Origin: Sphaeroforma arctica JP610
Lineage: Eukaryota; Opisthokonta; Ichthyosporea; Ichthyophonida
DNA: 26,989 bases
Assembly (NCBI RefSeq): GCF_001186125.1
Contig: NW_014040287.1
Coordinates: forward strand, 34,430-61,418
Direction: 5' to 3'
The notes under the pieces are model-generated. The model saw only the letters and a list, made by a program, of their open reading frames with translations. It was not told where the DNA came from and did no database searches. The position numbers and the translations under genes were made by a program. Positions 1-9,309 of this stretch are shown in pieces. Each line of letters begins with the position of its first letter. Position 1 is the first letter of the stretch.

Positions 1-266
1 AAAAAAGAAAAAGACTTATTGGATTTTGGAGATTGGCGGGAGGACCAAAATCTATGAGTAGTAGTTCGGAGATTATAAAATTTAGTTTATAATATCCTAC
101 ATCTACTAATGCCTCAAATATGTCCAAGTAGATGAGTCATACCAAATACTCAGGCTATTGGAGCCATCAAAGTGAATTTAGAACACTTTGGAAATATTGG
201 AAAAAGAGCTTGTATTAAATTATTTAAAATAGAAATAAAAACCAATGTATTATCTCATTTGATCTT
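1..266. other. AT-rich stretch without a gene
   Basis: I see no open frame of note, no repeat shared with the rest of the window and no RNA gene. The stretch is AT-rich and runs into the degenerate outer end of the LTR2 copy at about 267. Confidence 0.5.
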
Positions 267-543
267 GATATTTTAGACTGACCGGAGGCCGTATTTCTAC
301 AAATATATAGTTTAGTGAAAGATAATGATGACTCACCGGACGTCATCATTATTTAGTAACTAGGAGACCAGAATCTTAGATACGAAGATTTTCACAATCT
401 GCCGTTATTAGAGAAAATCTCGTCCCACATAGGAACGTGATTAATAAATACAGCAGATGCGCCGATCATAACGGCGCTTTTGACTGAGTTCACTTATTTC
501 AGACTTGACACTCTTTATTAAGTGTTACTTGGTTTTGACCACA
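267..543 (+). repeat. LTR2-like repeat, copy a
   Basis: This is one of four related copies in the window (others at 5393-5660, 18121-18404 and 26450-26714). By eye it is about 85% similar to the inverted copy at 5393-5660. It ends in CCACA followed by a T-run, as copy c does. The family has TGTGG...CCACA ends in its best copy, which fits an LTR. The outer end of this copy is degenerate, so 267 is approximate. Orientation is by convention only, because no coding region can be tied to LTR2. Confidence 0.65.
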
Positions 544-712
544 TTTTTCTCACACGCGGAGTCCCCGTATAGCTTACCAGTTGTACCGCTAATATTTCCG
601 ATGACTCTAATATCAGAAATATTCCAATACTAATTCCAAAATTCAATATTTGATTATTGTAGTATTTGGGATTTGAATTGGCTTTTTGATAATCTGGTCC
701 CTAGATGCTATA
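544..712 (-). repeat. LTR1, 3' copy of element A (partial)
   Basis: It matches the first half of the LTRs of element B and of A's own 5' LTR, read on the minus strand. The start of the LTR at 712 lies next to the polypurine tract, as expected for a 3' LTR. The other end is cut at 543/544, where LTR2 copy a begins. The shared T-rich sequence at the junction makes the exact breakpoint uncertain by a few bases. Confidence 0.8.
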
Positions 713-724
713 GCCCCCCAACTT
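713..724 (-). other. Polypurine tract of element A
   Basis: Read on the minus strand this is AAGTTGGGGGGC, directly before the 3' LTR. The same tract sits before the 3' LTR of element B (16401-16412). In this group it would prime plus-strand DNA synthesis. Confidence 0.7.
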
Positions 725-1129
725 GTGACATCTTATAATACTAGATTACCTAGAGGTTGGTATTTGTATACAGGGAAAACCTCGTTCCTTAGGGGGCATA
801 AGATGAAAACACTGCCACCATCATTTATTCTTACATATTACCAATTAATTAAATTTGTACTATGACGGAAGTTCTCTACCACGCTCATCGGAATCAGTCT
901 TGACCGGTGCTCTCGGTTGATCTCAACTTGGCTTAAAACAACCGCTTCTCAACGGTGTCTCTACAGCCGAGTCATTGGTTCTTGTCCCTCTGGTGTGTGG
1001 GGGAATCATGCTTCAAGGCGAGAAAAGTGAGAGTGTCCCGTAGTATCAGTCAGACTTGCTTAGGTCCCCCGCCTCGTGCGTTTTATGTTGCTCGCTGATC
1101 TTTCATCAGTGCTCGTCGTCGCTGGCTTC
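725..1129 (-). other. 3' noncoding region of element A
   Basis: This is a close match, in inverted orientation, to 15900-16400 of element B. It holds a single copy of a 122-bp segment that is present twice in B. No coding region is visible. Confidence 0.7.
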
Positions 1130-1664
1130 TTTGGCCTTGACTGCCTTCGTTTGCGTCGATGGTGTTGACGGTAGTTGCAATGAAATCAGCATCTGCGATG
1201 TCTGATTCATGCGTCTAGGTACGCTCATCATCTGTCCATTGCAGTAGATACTCTTGGGATCCGTCACCTCGGATGGACGGCCTATTGTCAACTATCGAGG
1301 AGAAATGAGTCTCTTTGTTTGTTTGTACGCGATTATTGGAAGTGAACGCTTCCGGAGCACTGGCCCTTTTTGCAAGGCCAATTAGCTCATCAAGATTACA
1401 TACAAAATACCCGTTGCCCTCTCTGCATACTATTTTGTATGGTCCGCCATTTGGTGCTGTTAACTTGTTCATTTCACCTTGATAGCGGGTCGTGACAAGG
1501 TCCCCTTCCTGGAAGTTTACATACTTCTTTTGGTATTTTCGATCGTATGCTGCTCGCATCTTCTTTTGATACTGTGCAACATTATTATCTAGTTGTGGCT
1601 TGATGGCTTCTTCTAGGTTTTGCAGTCGCTCTTCCCAAGATACTGTTGCACTGGGTGCGGTCAC
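1130..1664 (-). pseudogene. pol: Element A: integrase C-terminus and chromodomain (fossil)
   Basis: The stretch holds the end of the pol polyprotein. A lysine/arginine-rich segment is followed by an SH3-like integrase C-terminal part with FQEGDLV, TAPNGGPYKIV and a few further matches to element B. A chromodomain follows, with RPSIRGDGSQEYLLQW as its core, typical of the YLVKW box that reads methylated histone H3 in chromoviruses. In this family the chromodomain is thought to steer integration to heterochromatin. The stretch is broken. The same parts lie at 15270-15846 in element B, in the same order. Confidence 0.8.
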
Positions 1665-1685
1665 TGGCTCGTTGTAGTTCGTTAG

Positions 1686-2350
1686 TTAATTCTTTCTGCA
1701 ATCAAAGTATACGTTAAACTGTGGTGACTTGTGCCTTCTTGATGTACGCAGATTGTGGCCAATCTGTACGAATGGAAGTCGTGAACACCAGTTACCTGGA
1801 TTTCGCTCCACAAAATTCCGTAACAGTGGCATGAGGTATCTGTGTGTTCGTTTGTTCGCGCCTAAGACTTTAGGTTGATACAGCCGAGAGACTAGGTGTT
1901 GCATTGGCGCTTGTTCAACAACTTTCGAAAGTATGTTGTTAACATATTCAGTACTTTGGTTAGTCTGTATGATTTGTGGGAATGCATGTTCACGCATGAT
2001 TGTTACCAGCGTGCGTGCTATGGTAGCCGCTGATTTGTTCATCATAGGTCGTAAAATGACGTACGATGAATGTACATCAAGCCATACCAACATATATGTG
2101 TGTCTTCTGTTGGAATCCAATAGTGAACCTATGGTGTTCACTTGGCCTCTGTCGCCTGGAAATACGGGTAAGGGATGGAGTCCCTTTTTGTATATTTTAT
2201 TTTTGAGACATGGTGTGCAACCGTCAATGAACTTGTGTACATATTGTTGGATATCAGGCCAATCATGTCCATCTACTTGCAACTTGTGTACCGTTTCTTC
2301 AGGAGTGTAATGTCCCAAGTTGTGGTATTGCTCGATGATGTTGACACGTG
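1686..2350 (-). pseudogene. pol: Element A: integrase catalytic region (fossil)
   Basis: The minus strand reads GHYTPEETVHKLQ, WPDIQQYVHKFIDGC..C and then a core with LVWLDVHSSYVILRP and TEYVNNILSKVVEQ. This is the layout of a retroviral-type integrase: an HHCC zinc-binding N-terminus followed by the RNase H-fold core. It would join element DNA to the host chromosome. The match to 14700-15250 of element B is close. Several plus-strand open frames here are only its antisense. The fossil is broken. Confidence 0.85.
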
Positions 2351-2358
2351 TCTCGTAT

Positions 2359-2540
2359 TATGTTGCCGGTGGTGCATCTCCAGAGTGAACTGGTTCTGAT
2401 GCTGCAACGTGTATGGCAGGTTGTTCCCGCGTTGAGTCAAAGTATGGAGACTTCACTCCTATTTTTGCGACTAGTATGACGCCCCATGGGGTCTTGCCAC
2501 AACCCTCTTGCTCTGACTCCCACGTCATCCGCGCCTTCAC
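2359..2540 (-). pseudogene. pol: Element A: tail of methyltransferase-like region and linker (fossil)
   Basis: The minus-strand text with GVKSPYFDSTREQPAIHV and DAPPAT is nearly the same as the segment of element B at 14570-14665, which links the methyltransferase-like domain to integrase. The NPPW core of the domain was not seen here. The fragment places element A in the same RNase H - methyltransferase - integrase lineage as B and C. Confidence 0.7.
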
Positions 2541-3210
2541 TTCCTTCCCCCGCACCATACACGCCTGCTCTGGTTGCTGTTGGCATTTTTAGATGTCTGC
2601 GCTGGTGTGTGGGTGTTATGGGTTATTATAAAGACTCTGGTTATATATTTTTGCGAAAGCGCGCGCTTCACGTGTGGCGTCACTTGTGCTTATTCCGCCA
2701 TATGAGAAATCAATTCCTCACCTGTGATCTCAATGAGATGTTTGGTCCTGGTGACGTCACCCAGTGATGTTCTGTCCTGTGTGTAGTTGTGTTGTTTATG
2801 AACTACTATTATTTGGTACCTTGCGTTGGTGGGTTATTCTTCGTAGACCTGTATCACCCCTTGCTGTTATTGACTTGGACTTGAGTCGTCTTTGACTCTT
2901 ATAATCTCCGATGTTTAATCTGACTGTGTTGTCGTCTTGACTCTGTTTGTCCTGTTCGTATTACAACATGTTATTGTTTGAGCTTTTCATTACCTGAATG
3001 ATTCTTACCACTTCGACTAACTGTCTGGAATTCAGAAATGGCGCTTATTCCCTTTGGTATACCTGATAGCCATGTTTTCTATAAGTTGTGTTAACTTAAA
3101 CACTTCCTAGTTTTATCGTCTGCTTGCTTAGCATCTGATGTCCCTATCCATCTGTATTGATGTATCTGGGTTGACTGTGAGTGCTCAACTCAATCTTATT
3201 GATTGTCACG

Positions 3211-3486
3211 GTATAAATTATACTTGACCTTATTGAATTGTATAGTGTCTATACGATTGAACGAACTCGTCGTTGTTGGTTGGTCTCGTGCATATATATT
3301 ATTTATACGATCGATCCGTTGTGCATATATATTGTGCATATATATGCGGTAGTAATTGTACTTGACCCTATCGAATTGTATAGTGTCTATGCGATTGAAC
3401 GAACTCGTCGTTGTTGATTGATCTTGTGCATATATATTCTTTATATAACTGATCCGTTGTGCATATATATTGTGCATATATATGCT
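3211..3486 (-). repeat. 138-bp tandem repeat, two units plus a partial third
   Basis: Units at 3211-3348 and 3349-3486 share long identical runs and each ends in a GTGCATATATATT-type AT-alternating block. A shorter third piece follows to about 3525. The period of 138 is a multiple of three, and one minus-strand frame reads through both units as a 46-residue repeat rich in N, Y, I, R and T. It lies in the gag-like region of element A. Confidence 0.8.
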
Positions 3487-4802
3487 TTATATAACTGATC
3501 CTTTGTGTATATATTCTTTATATAGATGGTTCAAGTGGTCTGGTCATGTGAATTTGTATTCTGTACTCAATCTTTTTTGTGATCGTTTTGGGTATGGATT
3601 GTACCCGATCAGATTGTGTACCGTCGTTCTCAATATATCTTTTATTGTTTTGTTAGACTGTTGTGTCGTGTATCTCTGTTCTGTGCACTGTTTTGCCTAA
3701 CCGCGTGTGTCTTGTAATTTCTGTTCCTGACTGAGATCAGAAGTGTGATTACCTTTTTGTCTGTGGAATATGTGTGTAAACACCTTTCTTTCTTTTGTAT
3801 CTATGTATAAGGCTATCTGATAACTTCGCTAATGTGTTATTAGACATGTTTTATATTCTTGCTGTTATTCTTTGTTTCCTTATTCTAAATAAAGTAAGTC
3901 TCTTATCTCTCATAGATTCTTGGCTGTCCCATCTCGATCTTAATTGAAAGCTTGTGCCTTCGTCCGGATTCTTTGGATCCACCTCTTATGATCATTTAGT
4001 GGTTGAATTGGCACTCTGCTATGTTATATATATTTGTGTGTTTTATATGTTTGTGCATATACTTCTCACTGATATATTTTGTGCATCTGATTTCACTTAT
4101 CTTGTGCTCTTCACACCTCAAGATACCTCCTTTGTGGCTTTCTATTGCTCCGTAAGTGTGATCTTAGTATGTCCTTTCTATTGTGCCCTCGCATTACTTA
4201 GTGACTTGCTTTGGTTAACACTCTGATTTAGATTTGTAATTTCATAAGTGCAAGTACTTGTGTTGTGCATCTGATTTCACTTTCCTTGCGCTTCTAACGT
4301 CTCAGATTACTCTGTGTGAGGGTCTATATCTCTATATGAGTGATATGATGATGTACTCTCTTCTATGCCCTAGTGTTACTTGATAAATGAACTAATGGCC
4401 CTTCGAGTTGTACTAGTTCGAGATTTTGATGTCAATCGTTACAATAGTGTTTGTTGTGGTGGTTGCTTGCCTTTTACACCCTACTCTCTTTGAGCCTCGG
4501 CTCTTAGTTTGATCTAGGTATAGTTGTGAGCTGATGTTACCTATTTGTAGTGTGTGTGGTGAACTGTATTAATATGCTTTTTAGGGGTTTCTGACACCAG
4601 TATGATATTCTTGTCTGAAAATCCCCAACATTGCTTAATTCATCACAATGACAGCTTGTGAATTTTCACTCGGTGTTACCTTGATTTTCACACTTAGTTG
4701 TTCCCTGCCTTTTTGTTGTAACCTGACACTGTAACACGATATGCTCACCTCGGTTATTTAGAACGTTATAGTTTTAAACACGATACTGTTACCTTGTTCG
4801 TT

Positions 4803-4997
4803 CTACCTTAGTTTCTTCTTCTTGAATGGTGGTGGTGAGTTCTTCACCTCTTCCACTGACTTCCTACTCCCAACACCTGCTGGCCTGAGGATTTCTCTTG
4901 ACTCGACTCGGCTCGCTTCTTGGTCCTTTGTTGGGGGTTTTTTTAGTCTCACTTTTCTAAAATAAAGCTTCTGTAGACTCTTTTTAGTATACTTCAC
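4803..4997 (-). pseudogene. Element A: basic N-terminal gag-like stretch (fossil)
   Basis: A short minus-strand open stretch of 64 residues is rich in lysine and arginine and ends in KKKKLR after a proline run. Its place just inside the 5' LTR matches a lysine-rich stretch at 10160-10330 of element B. It may be the start of gag or a small leader peptide. No domain is recognised. Confidence 0.4.
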
Positions 4998-5036
4998 TTA
5001 TCGTTCTATTTTTTTGATAAGTGTAAGCTACTCGAC

Positions 5037-5063
5037 TTATCTAAGTAAGGATATTGTAAAAAA
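5037..5063 (-). other. Conserved post-LTR segment of element A (primer-binding-site position)
   Basis: Read on the minus strand, the segment after the 5' LTR starts with a T-run and contains ATATCCTTACTTAGATAAG. The same text follows the 5' LTR of B, and a shorter version follows that of C. It is absent after B's 3' LTR, so it belongs to the internal region and occupies the primer-binding-site position. Confidence 0.5.
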
Positions 5064-5385
5064 TGGAGAGTATGGAGTAGCTGAAAGGTACGAGACAATA
5101 AGATACAATATACCTCTTCTCGAGTACGGTTATATCAGCTAGGAAAAGTCCCTAGGCTGAGAGAACCGAACTGAGTCTTTATTTGTGTTTTCACTAGACT
5201 CAGAATTACTTGAGTGTTTCTCTCTCATGCAGAGTCCCGGTATAGCTTACCGGTTCTACCGCTAAGATTTCTGATTACTCAAATATCAGAAATATTCCAA
5301 TCTTAATTCCAAAACTCAGTATTTGATTATTCTGGGTTTTGGGATTTGTATTGGCTTTTAGATAATCTGGTCCCTGGATGCTACA
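5064..5385 (-). repeat. LTR1, 5' copy of element A
   Basis: This 322-bp sequence, read on the minus strand, begins TGTAGCATCCAGGGACC and matches both 324-bp LTRs of element B over its full length. Its inner end is followed by the conserved ATATCCTTACT segment, which shows that it is the 5' LTR. Confidence 0.9.
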
Positions 5386-5392
5386 ACGTCAT

Positions 5393-5660
5393 TGAACTCA
5401 GTCAGAAGTGCCGTTGTGAATCATGACGCGCCTGCTGTATTTATTAATCTCATTCCCATGTGGGACGAGATTTTCTCTAACAACGGCAGATTGTGAAAAT
5501 CTCCGTATTTAAGATTATGATCTCCTACTTTCTAAATTATGATGACGTCCGATGAGTCATCCTTCTCTCTCACTAAATTATATATTCTACTTTCGGTCCG
5601 GTCCTATGGTCCGGTCCTCTGGTCCGGTCCTAAATCTCCGTCTAAGGTACTTTGTTCACA
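5393..5660 (-). repeat. LTR2-like repeat, copy b (inverted)
   Basis: The inverted counterpart of 267-543 and close to 18121-18404. Its outer end at 5660 reads TGTGAACAAAG on the minus strand. The inner end stops about 50 bp before the family's CCACA end, where element A begins. It contains a 13-bp triplicated repeat at 5592-5630. Confidence 0.7.
5592..5630 (-). repeat. 13-bp tandem repeat (GGACCGGACC core), three copies, in LTR2-b
   Basis: On the minus strand, GGACCGGACC plus three variable bases repeats three times. The same three-unit array is in copy c (18150-18188), while copy d carries only about two degenerate units. The core is itself a GGACC doublet, so slippage is easy. Confidence 0.8.
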
Positions 5661-6190
5661 GATCACATGGTGTTCCCCACTTGGCAAGCTACCTTAAGCC
5701 TTTCGGACATCTATTATGTCACAAGGGTAAATTGGAAGCGTTGCAGTGACGCCTTCAAGCAGCTCTAAACAGTGGTTCAATAAGCTCCAGTAGTCCAGCC
5801 GCCGAAAGATGGAGTTCTGTTCATGGTGCCTACCGATGCATCCGACATGGCGTTAAGAGGCGTGCTGTATCAAATGATAGATGGGAAACCGAAATACGTG
5901 CAATTCTTTAGCAGGGCTATGAATTCGTCACAAATCAACTACCCGACGGTGCAACAAGAGCAATTAGCTATTGTGACTGCACTCACTCCTCTTAAGGACT
6001 ACCTATACGGTAAACATTTCAATGTACTGTGCGATCAGAAATCGTTGCAATATCTAAAGGACATGAACCCCAATTCACAATTGGTCAGTTGATGGCACGA
6101 TAAGATCGTGAAATTTTCATATAGCATTACACATATACCGGAGATACATACTTACTTACCGGATATGCCGTCACGCTTTGTACCGGACTT
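5661..6190 (+). pseudogene. pol: Element D: end of reverse transcriptase and RNase H (fossil)
   Basis: The first part reads like the RT thumb/connection (DAFKQL, APVVQPP). RNase H starts at about 5823 with VPTDASDMALRGVLYQ, the first-Asp motif of Ty3/gypsy RNase H. It continues with YVQFFSRAMNSSQINYPTVQQEQLAIV, where the Glu of the QQEQLAIV block is the second acidic residue. NVLCDQKSLQYL follows as the third motif, and ITHIPEIHTYLPDMPSR as the closing IPG..N..AD-type motif. RNase H removes the RNA strand during reverse transcription. The fossil is broken. Confidence 0.85.
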
Positions 6191-6199
6191 CAGCCTGAT

Positions 6200-6640
6200 G
6201 GTCCTGGAGTTGCTAGCTACGGATTGGATGGCCAATCCTAGGTGGTTCAAGAATGCAGACAACATATATGGTCCACATACCATTGATATGTTTGCAGCAC
6301 ACTATAATGCCCAGCTGCCGCGATACCGGACTCGGGAACATCCAGACGGTGATGGGTTTCATATCGACTTAACAGATGAGAACGCACGGACGAATCCACC
6401 GTGGTTGTTGATACCATAGTTGCTAAATTATGTACATATACAATATGTTACCATCACGTTGTCTTGTCCCCTAAGACATTCAGATAAATAGCTCCCACAG
6501 TTGATATCGATGATAAAATGTGAGCTCATATATGTGGATAGAGAGGTAGATACTTTGCTCTACCAGGGTACCCGTGCAGTCCAGAAGACGCCTTGGCGAC
6601 ATACAATCATATGTCGAATAAGTCCAGTTGGAACATCCAA
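6200..6640 (+). pseudogene. pol: Element D: Dam-like methyltransferase domain (fossil)
   Basis: After RNase H the frame reads TDWMANPRWF, HTIDMFAAHYNAQLPRY and, at 6393-6404, NPPW. The spacing of D-x-FA...N...Y and NPPW is that of Dam-type DNA N6-adenine methyltransferases, where NPPY/W is the catalytic motif. The downstream part is weaker but keeps matches to the corresponding part of B. In elements B and C the same position carries the same motifs. The function is inferred from motifs only. The alternative is an unrelated domain with a chance NPPW, which I find less likely because the whole pattern recurs in diverged copies. Confidence 0.6.
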
Positions 6641-6695
6641 ATGAACACAATCTGAGACCCTCAATCGTAAGGTTGAAGTATCCAAGATTCCACTC

Positions 6696-7990
6696 TTGAC
6701 ACCCAAGTCTCGACGAGAGGCTGGGACGACACACGCATCTGCAGTATGCGTCAACGAGGTACAATCTGATCCTAAGGAATTAAAGAGGATCTCATCACTA
6801 GCGAAAGCATACTACAAAAAAATACGTTCTGACAGAGCAACTACCTACGAAGCCGAGACAAGGTTACTCAAGCAGTTGATGAACGATTTTCCAGATGTAT
6901 ACGACCATGTAACTCAACGAATGGACAAAGCCAATATTAGTAGAATTCACACGACCGACCTTTCAAGCGAGATTGGACCAGACGAGTCTTCAAGTCCAAG
7001 TGATGTAGTAGTGAAATCCTCACCTCCAGACTTTGACACAGCAAGTTCAACGGAGGACGACATTCTGAAGTGGCTAAGGCATAATCATGCGCTTAAACAC
7101 ATGTATAAGGTTAGGACTGATAAAGATTATAAAAGGTACGGGATTGTGCATCCAAAGCTTAAGCTATATATATATCCCAGGTGTATCACAAATGCAACGA
7201 CTGCGAAGTTAATCGAATTAAGCGCTACGGGAACACACCATTGCAAAGCGTATCAGAAGACCAAGCCATGGCGCAGGGTTATTATTGATTTGGTTGAGCT
7301 ACCCACTTCCGCACACGCGAAAGATAAGTATGTCTGTCACGTGTGGATCTTGCTTCAAGATATAACGTACTATATCCTCTAAAAGACAAATCAACACAAA
7401 CTGTGGCCGAAAGCATATATAATACTCGTCGCGGGATCATGCCGCAAGATACGCCTCAGACACAAGGTGCGAAAGAGGTATGACACAGAAAGATGAAGGA
7501 GTTCATGTGTGGAGCGTTGATAGACGATGCTGACATGAGGCCATACTCAATTAACTGGGTACAGACACAAATGAACGAGACATTGGATTCAGTCACTGGT
7601 ACAACACCCGCTCACTATTTCAGGGGCCGTTATAGAGAACTACAAGTGCCTTTCAACAAGGGTTCTCAGGAAGATCATGTGTTGCCATGGTTAGAGAAGA
7701 TGCGTCGTACCAGAAATGTTGTTTTTCCTTGCTTGAGAGAGATGAAGGATATCGCACTCAAGAAGAGACAAAAACGATGGAATAATTCGAAGAAGATAGT
7801 CGAGTTTGAGGTGGGCGATAAAGTCAACATCATTGCTCGCAACTCCGACACAATTGTGCTTACGGCTAAATGCATTGGATCATTCAAGATTTCAGTGGCC
7901 GATAAGAAGAGAGGAACTTACGAAGTTAACAATGTTGACGGTTCAAGTTCTCTTAACATCGGATCACATCGAATTCCGACGACAGAAACC
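6696..7990 (+). pseudogene. pol: Element D: integrase (fossil, partial)
   Basis: A 228-residue open stretch (6696-7382) begins with a charged linker. It then shows ILKWLRHNHALKH and an N-terminal zinc-binding-like part. The start of the catalytic core follows, KPWRRVIIDLVELPTS with YVCHVWILLQDIT. A second stretch (7493-8389) carries the end of the core with DSVTGTTPAHYFRGRYRELQ, a typical integrase phrase. The SH3-like C-terminus follows with VEFEVGDKVNIIAR and GSHRIP. The element is broken, and only parts of the catalytic core were recognised. Confidence 0.75.
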
Positions 7991-7994
7991 ATCC

Positions 7995-8389
7995 TTCGTC
8001 GCACACGTGAAGCTACTACACATCTTATGTCTTACGAGATCAAGAAAACTCTTGGGAAGTACAAACATGAGGACATGACTTGCTATACAACGGAGTTTAC
8101 AGATGGCGTACAATACGATCTACCCCCATCGGCATTCGATGATCCAGACGTATTGAAGGCTTTTAATAAGAAGATTCACAAACGCCTACATAACAACAAG
8201 GCAGATGCAGTGGCTATCATACCTACAAACAAACGTCCTGATGTACTTAAAGTATATCCGCTGACATCATCCATTCCAAGTTTCAAAGACCATGAAATAT
8301 ACGTACCCCCTAAAGGCACTAAGAAACGTCCCATCCACCATCGGGGACCTCAAGGACCTAAACCCAAACGTAATAGAGTAACCGAGTAA
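7995..8389 (+). pseudogene. pol: Element D: C-terminal chromodomain-like module and basic tail (fossil)
   Basis: After the integrase SH3-like part the frame reads YEIKKTLGKYKHEDM, CYTTEFTDGVQYDL and PPSAFDDPDVLKAF. This has the order of a chromodomain: a YEVEKIL-type first strand, a YLV.W-like middle and a hydrophobic helix. It lacks the obvious aromatic cage of the A/B chromodomain, so it could be a shadow-type or diverged version. The last 80 residues are rich in K, R and P and end the open frame at 8389. Targeting of integration is an inference from position. Confidence 0.5.
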
Positions 8390-9309
8390 CTCATAAAGTC
8401 TAAGTGTATTATGTCTAAGAGAATATAATATAAGCACTATATGATCGAACCCCGTTTCTTCTTTTCGCTTGTACAATTCTCAGCGGGTTCCTGTAGTAGA
8501 AGCACATGTTAAACGTATATTATAAACGTATTGATGTTTAAACGCAATACGGTTATAATACCTGGTATATGTTGAAACACAATTGTAGATTTTTGTATCT
8601 CCAAAAAAATAATCAAATACTCTAATTATAGATATTTTGAAATGCAGAAAACAAAACAGACAGACAAATAATCTAATAATAGATATTTGGGAATATAAAT
8701 GTATACAACAAAGGGCGGAGACTCTGTTGATGTTGATATGGTGGATTTTCTATAACGATGTATTTTCCACCAGAATACTGGGATAAAATATCTGAGGGGT
8801 CTCAGGTAAATTGACACTTGTTGACGCATGTTATTTTTCCGAATACTCTCAGCGAAAGATAACCCACTGAAAAACGGGGCATGAAAATGATCCCCCCTAG
8901 CCAACCAACTAGATGTGCCCGTCTATGCCTTCAATGGGAAGGAGCGCTAGGTACCATGTGATGGGGTATTGTTGCAAACATTTAACTGCACCAACATGGT
9001 GTTTTTGATTTATTTTTATTTTTCTTAAGTTGGACTTAGAGCTATTTTATTAGTAATTGCAATTGAAATAGTTTCGAAGCATAAATTAATAAGGGAATGA
9101 AATATCGTGCATCCAATGAAATGGAAATCTGGTGTTAGATACTGACACCGAATTTTTTTTATAGACCAAAGTAGTGAGTGATTAGAGCGGAGCATATAGA
9201 CAACAGTCTCAGTCTAAAATCCCCGAATATTTAGCTCATTACCAAGGGCTGAAGCTAAACTTATAATACATTGAGTAAATTTACTTCTAAATCGTACTTT
9301 CTTTTACGT
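8390..9309. other. AT-rich region without a gene
   Basis: This lies between the end of element D (plus) and the end of element F (minus), so it should hold the 3' ends of both. It is AT-rich, with poly-A and poly-T runs and a short AATAATC...TAGATATTT direct repeat at about 8607-8690. No second copy of any part is in the window, so LTR boundaries cannot be set. Confidence 0.4.

Larger units (their letters stand above)
2560..5063 (-). pseudogene. Element A: gag-like region and leader (fossil)
   Basis: The region lies between the 5' LTR and the pol part. It is strongly T-rich on the plus strand and so A-rich on the coding strand, like the gag regions of B and C. A basic 64-residue open stretch lies near its start (4803-4997) and a 138-bp in-frame tandem repeat at 3211-3486. 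No CCHC zinc knuckle was seen, so the gag assignment rests on position and composition. The piece at 2560-2770 is richer in GC and was not recognised. The plus-strand hydrophobic open frames (for example 3954-4226) are antisense products of the T-rich text. The region is broken. Confidence 0.5.
544..5385 (-). mobile_element. Element A: Ty3/gypsy chromovirus fossil, LTR1 family
   Basis: A minus-strand LTR retrotransposon. The 5' LTR is at 5064-5385 and a shorter 3' LTR part at 544-712, with a gag-like region, the tail of the methyltransferase-like domain, integrase and chromodomain between them. The order follows element B (9795-16736), to which integrase and the 3' noncoding region are about 90% similar by eye. 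The internal region is clearly shorter than B's, and I did not recognise protease, RT or RNase H in it. The element is broken, with many breaks. It is flanked on both sides by LTR2 copies in opposite orientation. No target-site duplication is visible because the left end does not reach a full LTR. Confidence 0.85.
5661..8389 (+). mobile_element. Element D: Ty3/gypsy chromovirus-like fossil, separate lineage
   Basis: A plus-strand pol fossil that starts in the thumb/connection part of RT and runs through RNase H, a methyltransferase-like domain, integrase and a C-terminal chromodomain-like module. It is clearly diverged from elements A, B and C at the protein level but keeps the same order. 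No LTR of its own was identified on either side; LTR2 copy b lies directly upstream in the opposite convention. It is broken, with around half a dozen breaks, and incomplete at the 5' side. Confidence 0.8.

Noticed and set aside
1933-2399. Plus-strand open frames of 125 and 74 residues
   Set aside because: They are antisense to the integrase of element A, whose minus-strand text has clear integrase motifs.
3470-4226. Hydrophobic plus-strand frames resembling membrane proteins
   Set aside because: They are products of T-rich text antisense to the A-rich gag-like region of element A.
6480-6764. Minus-strand open frames of 94 and 64 residues
   Set aside because: Antisense to the methyltransferase-integrase linker of element D; no domain.
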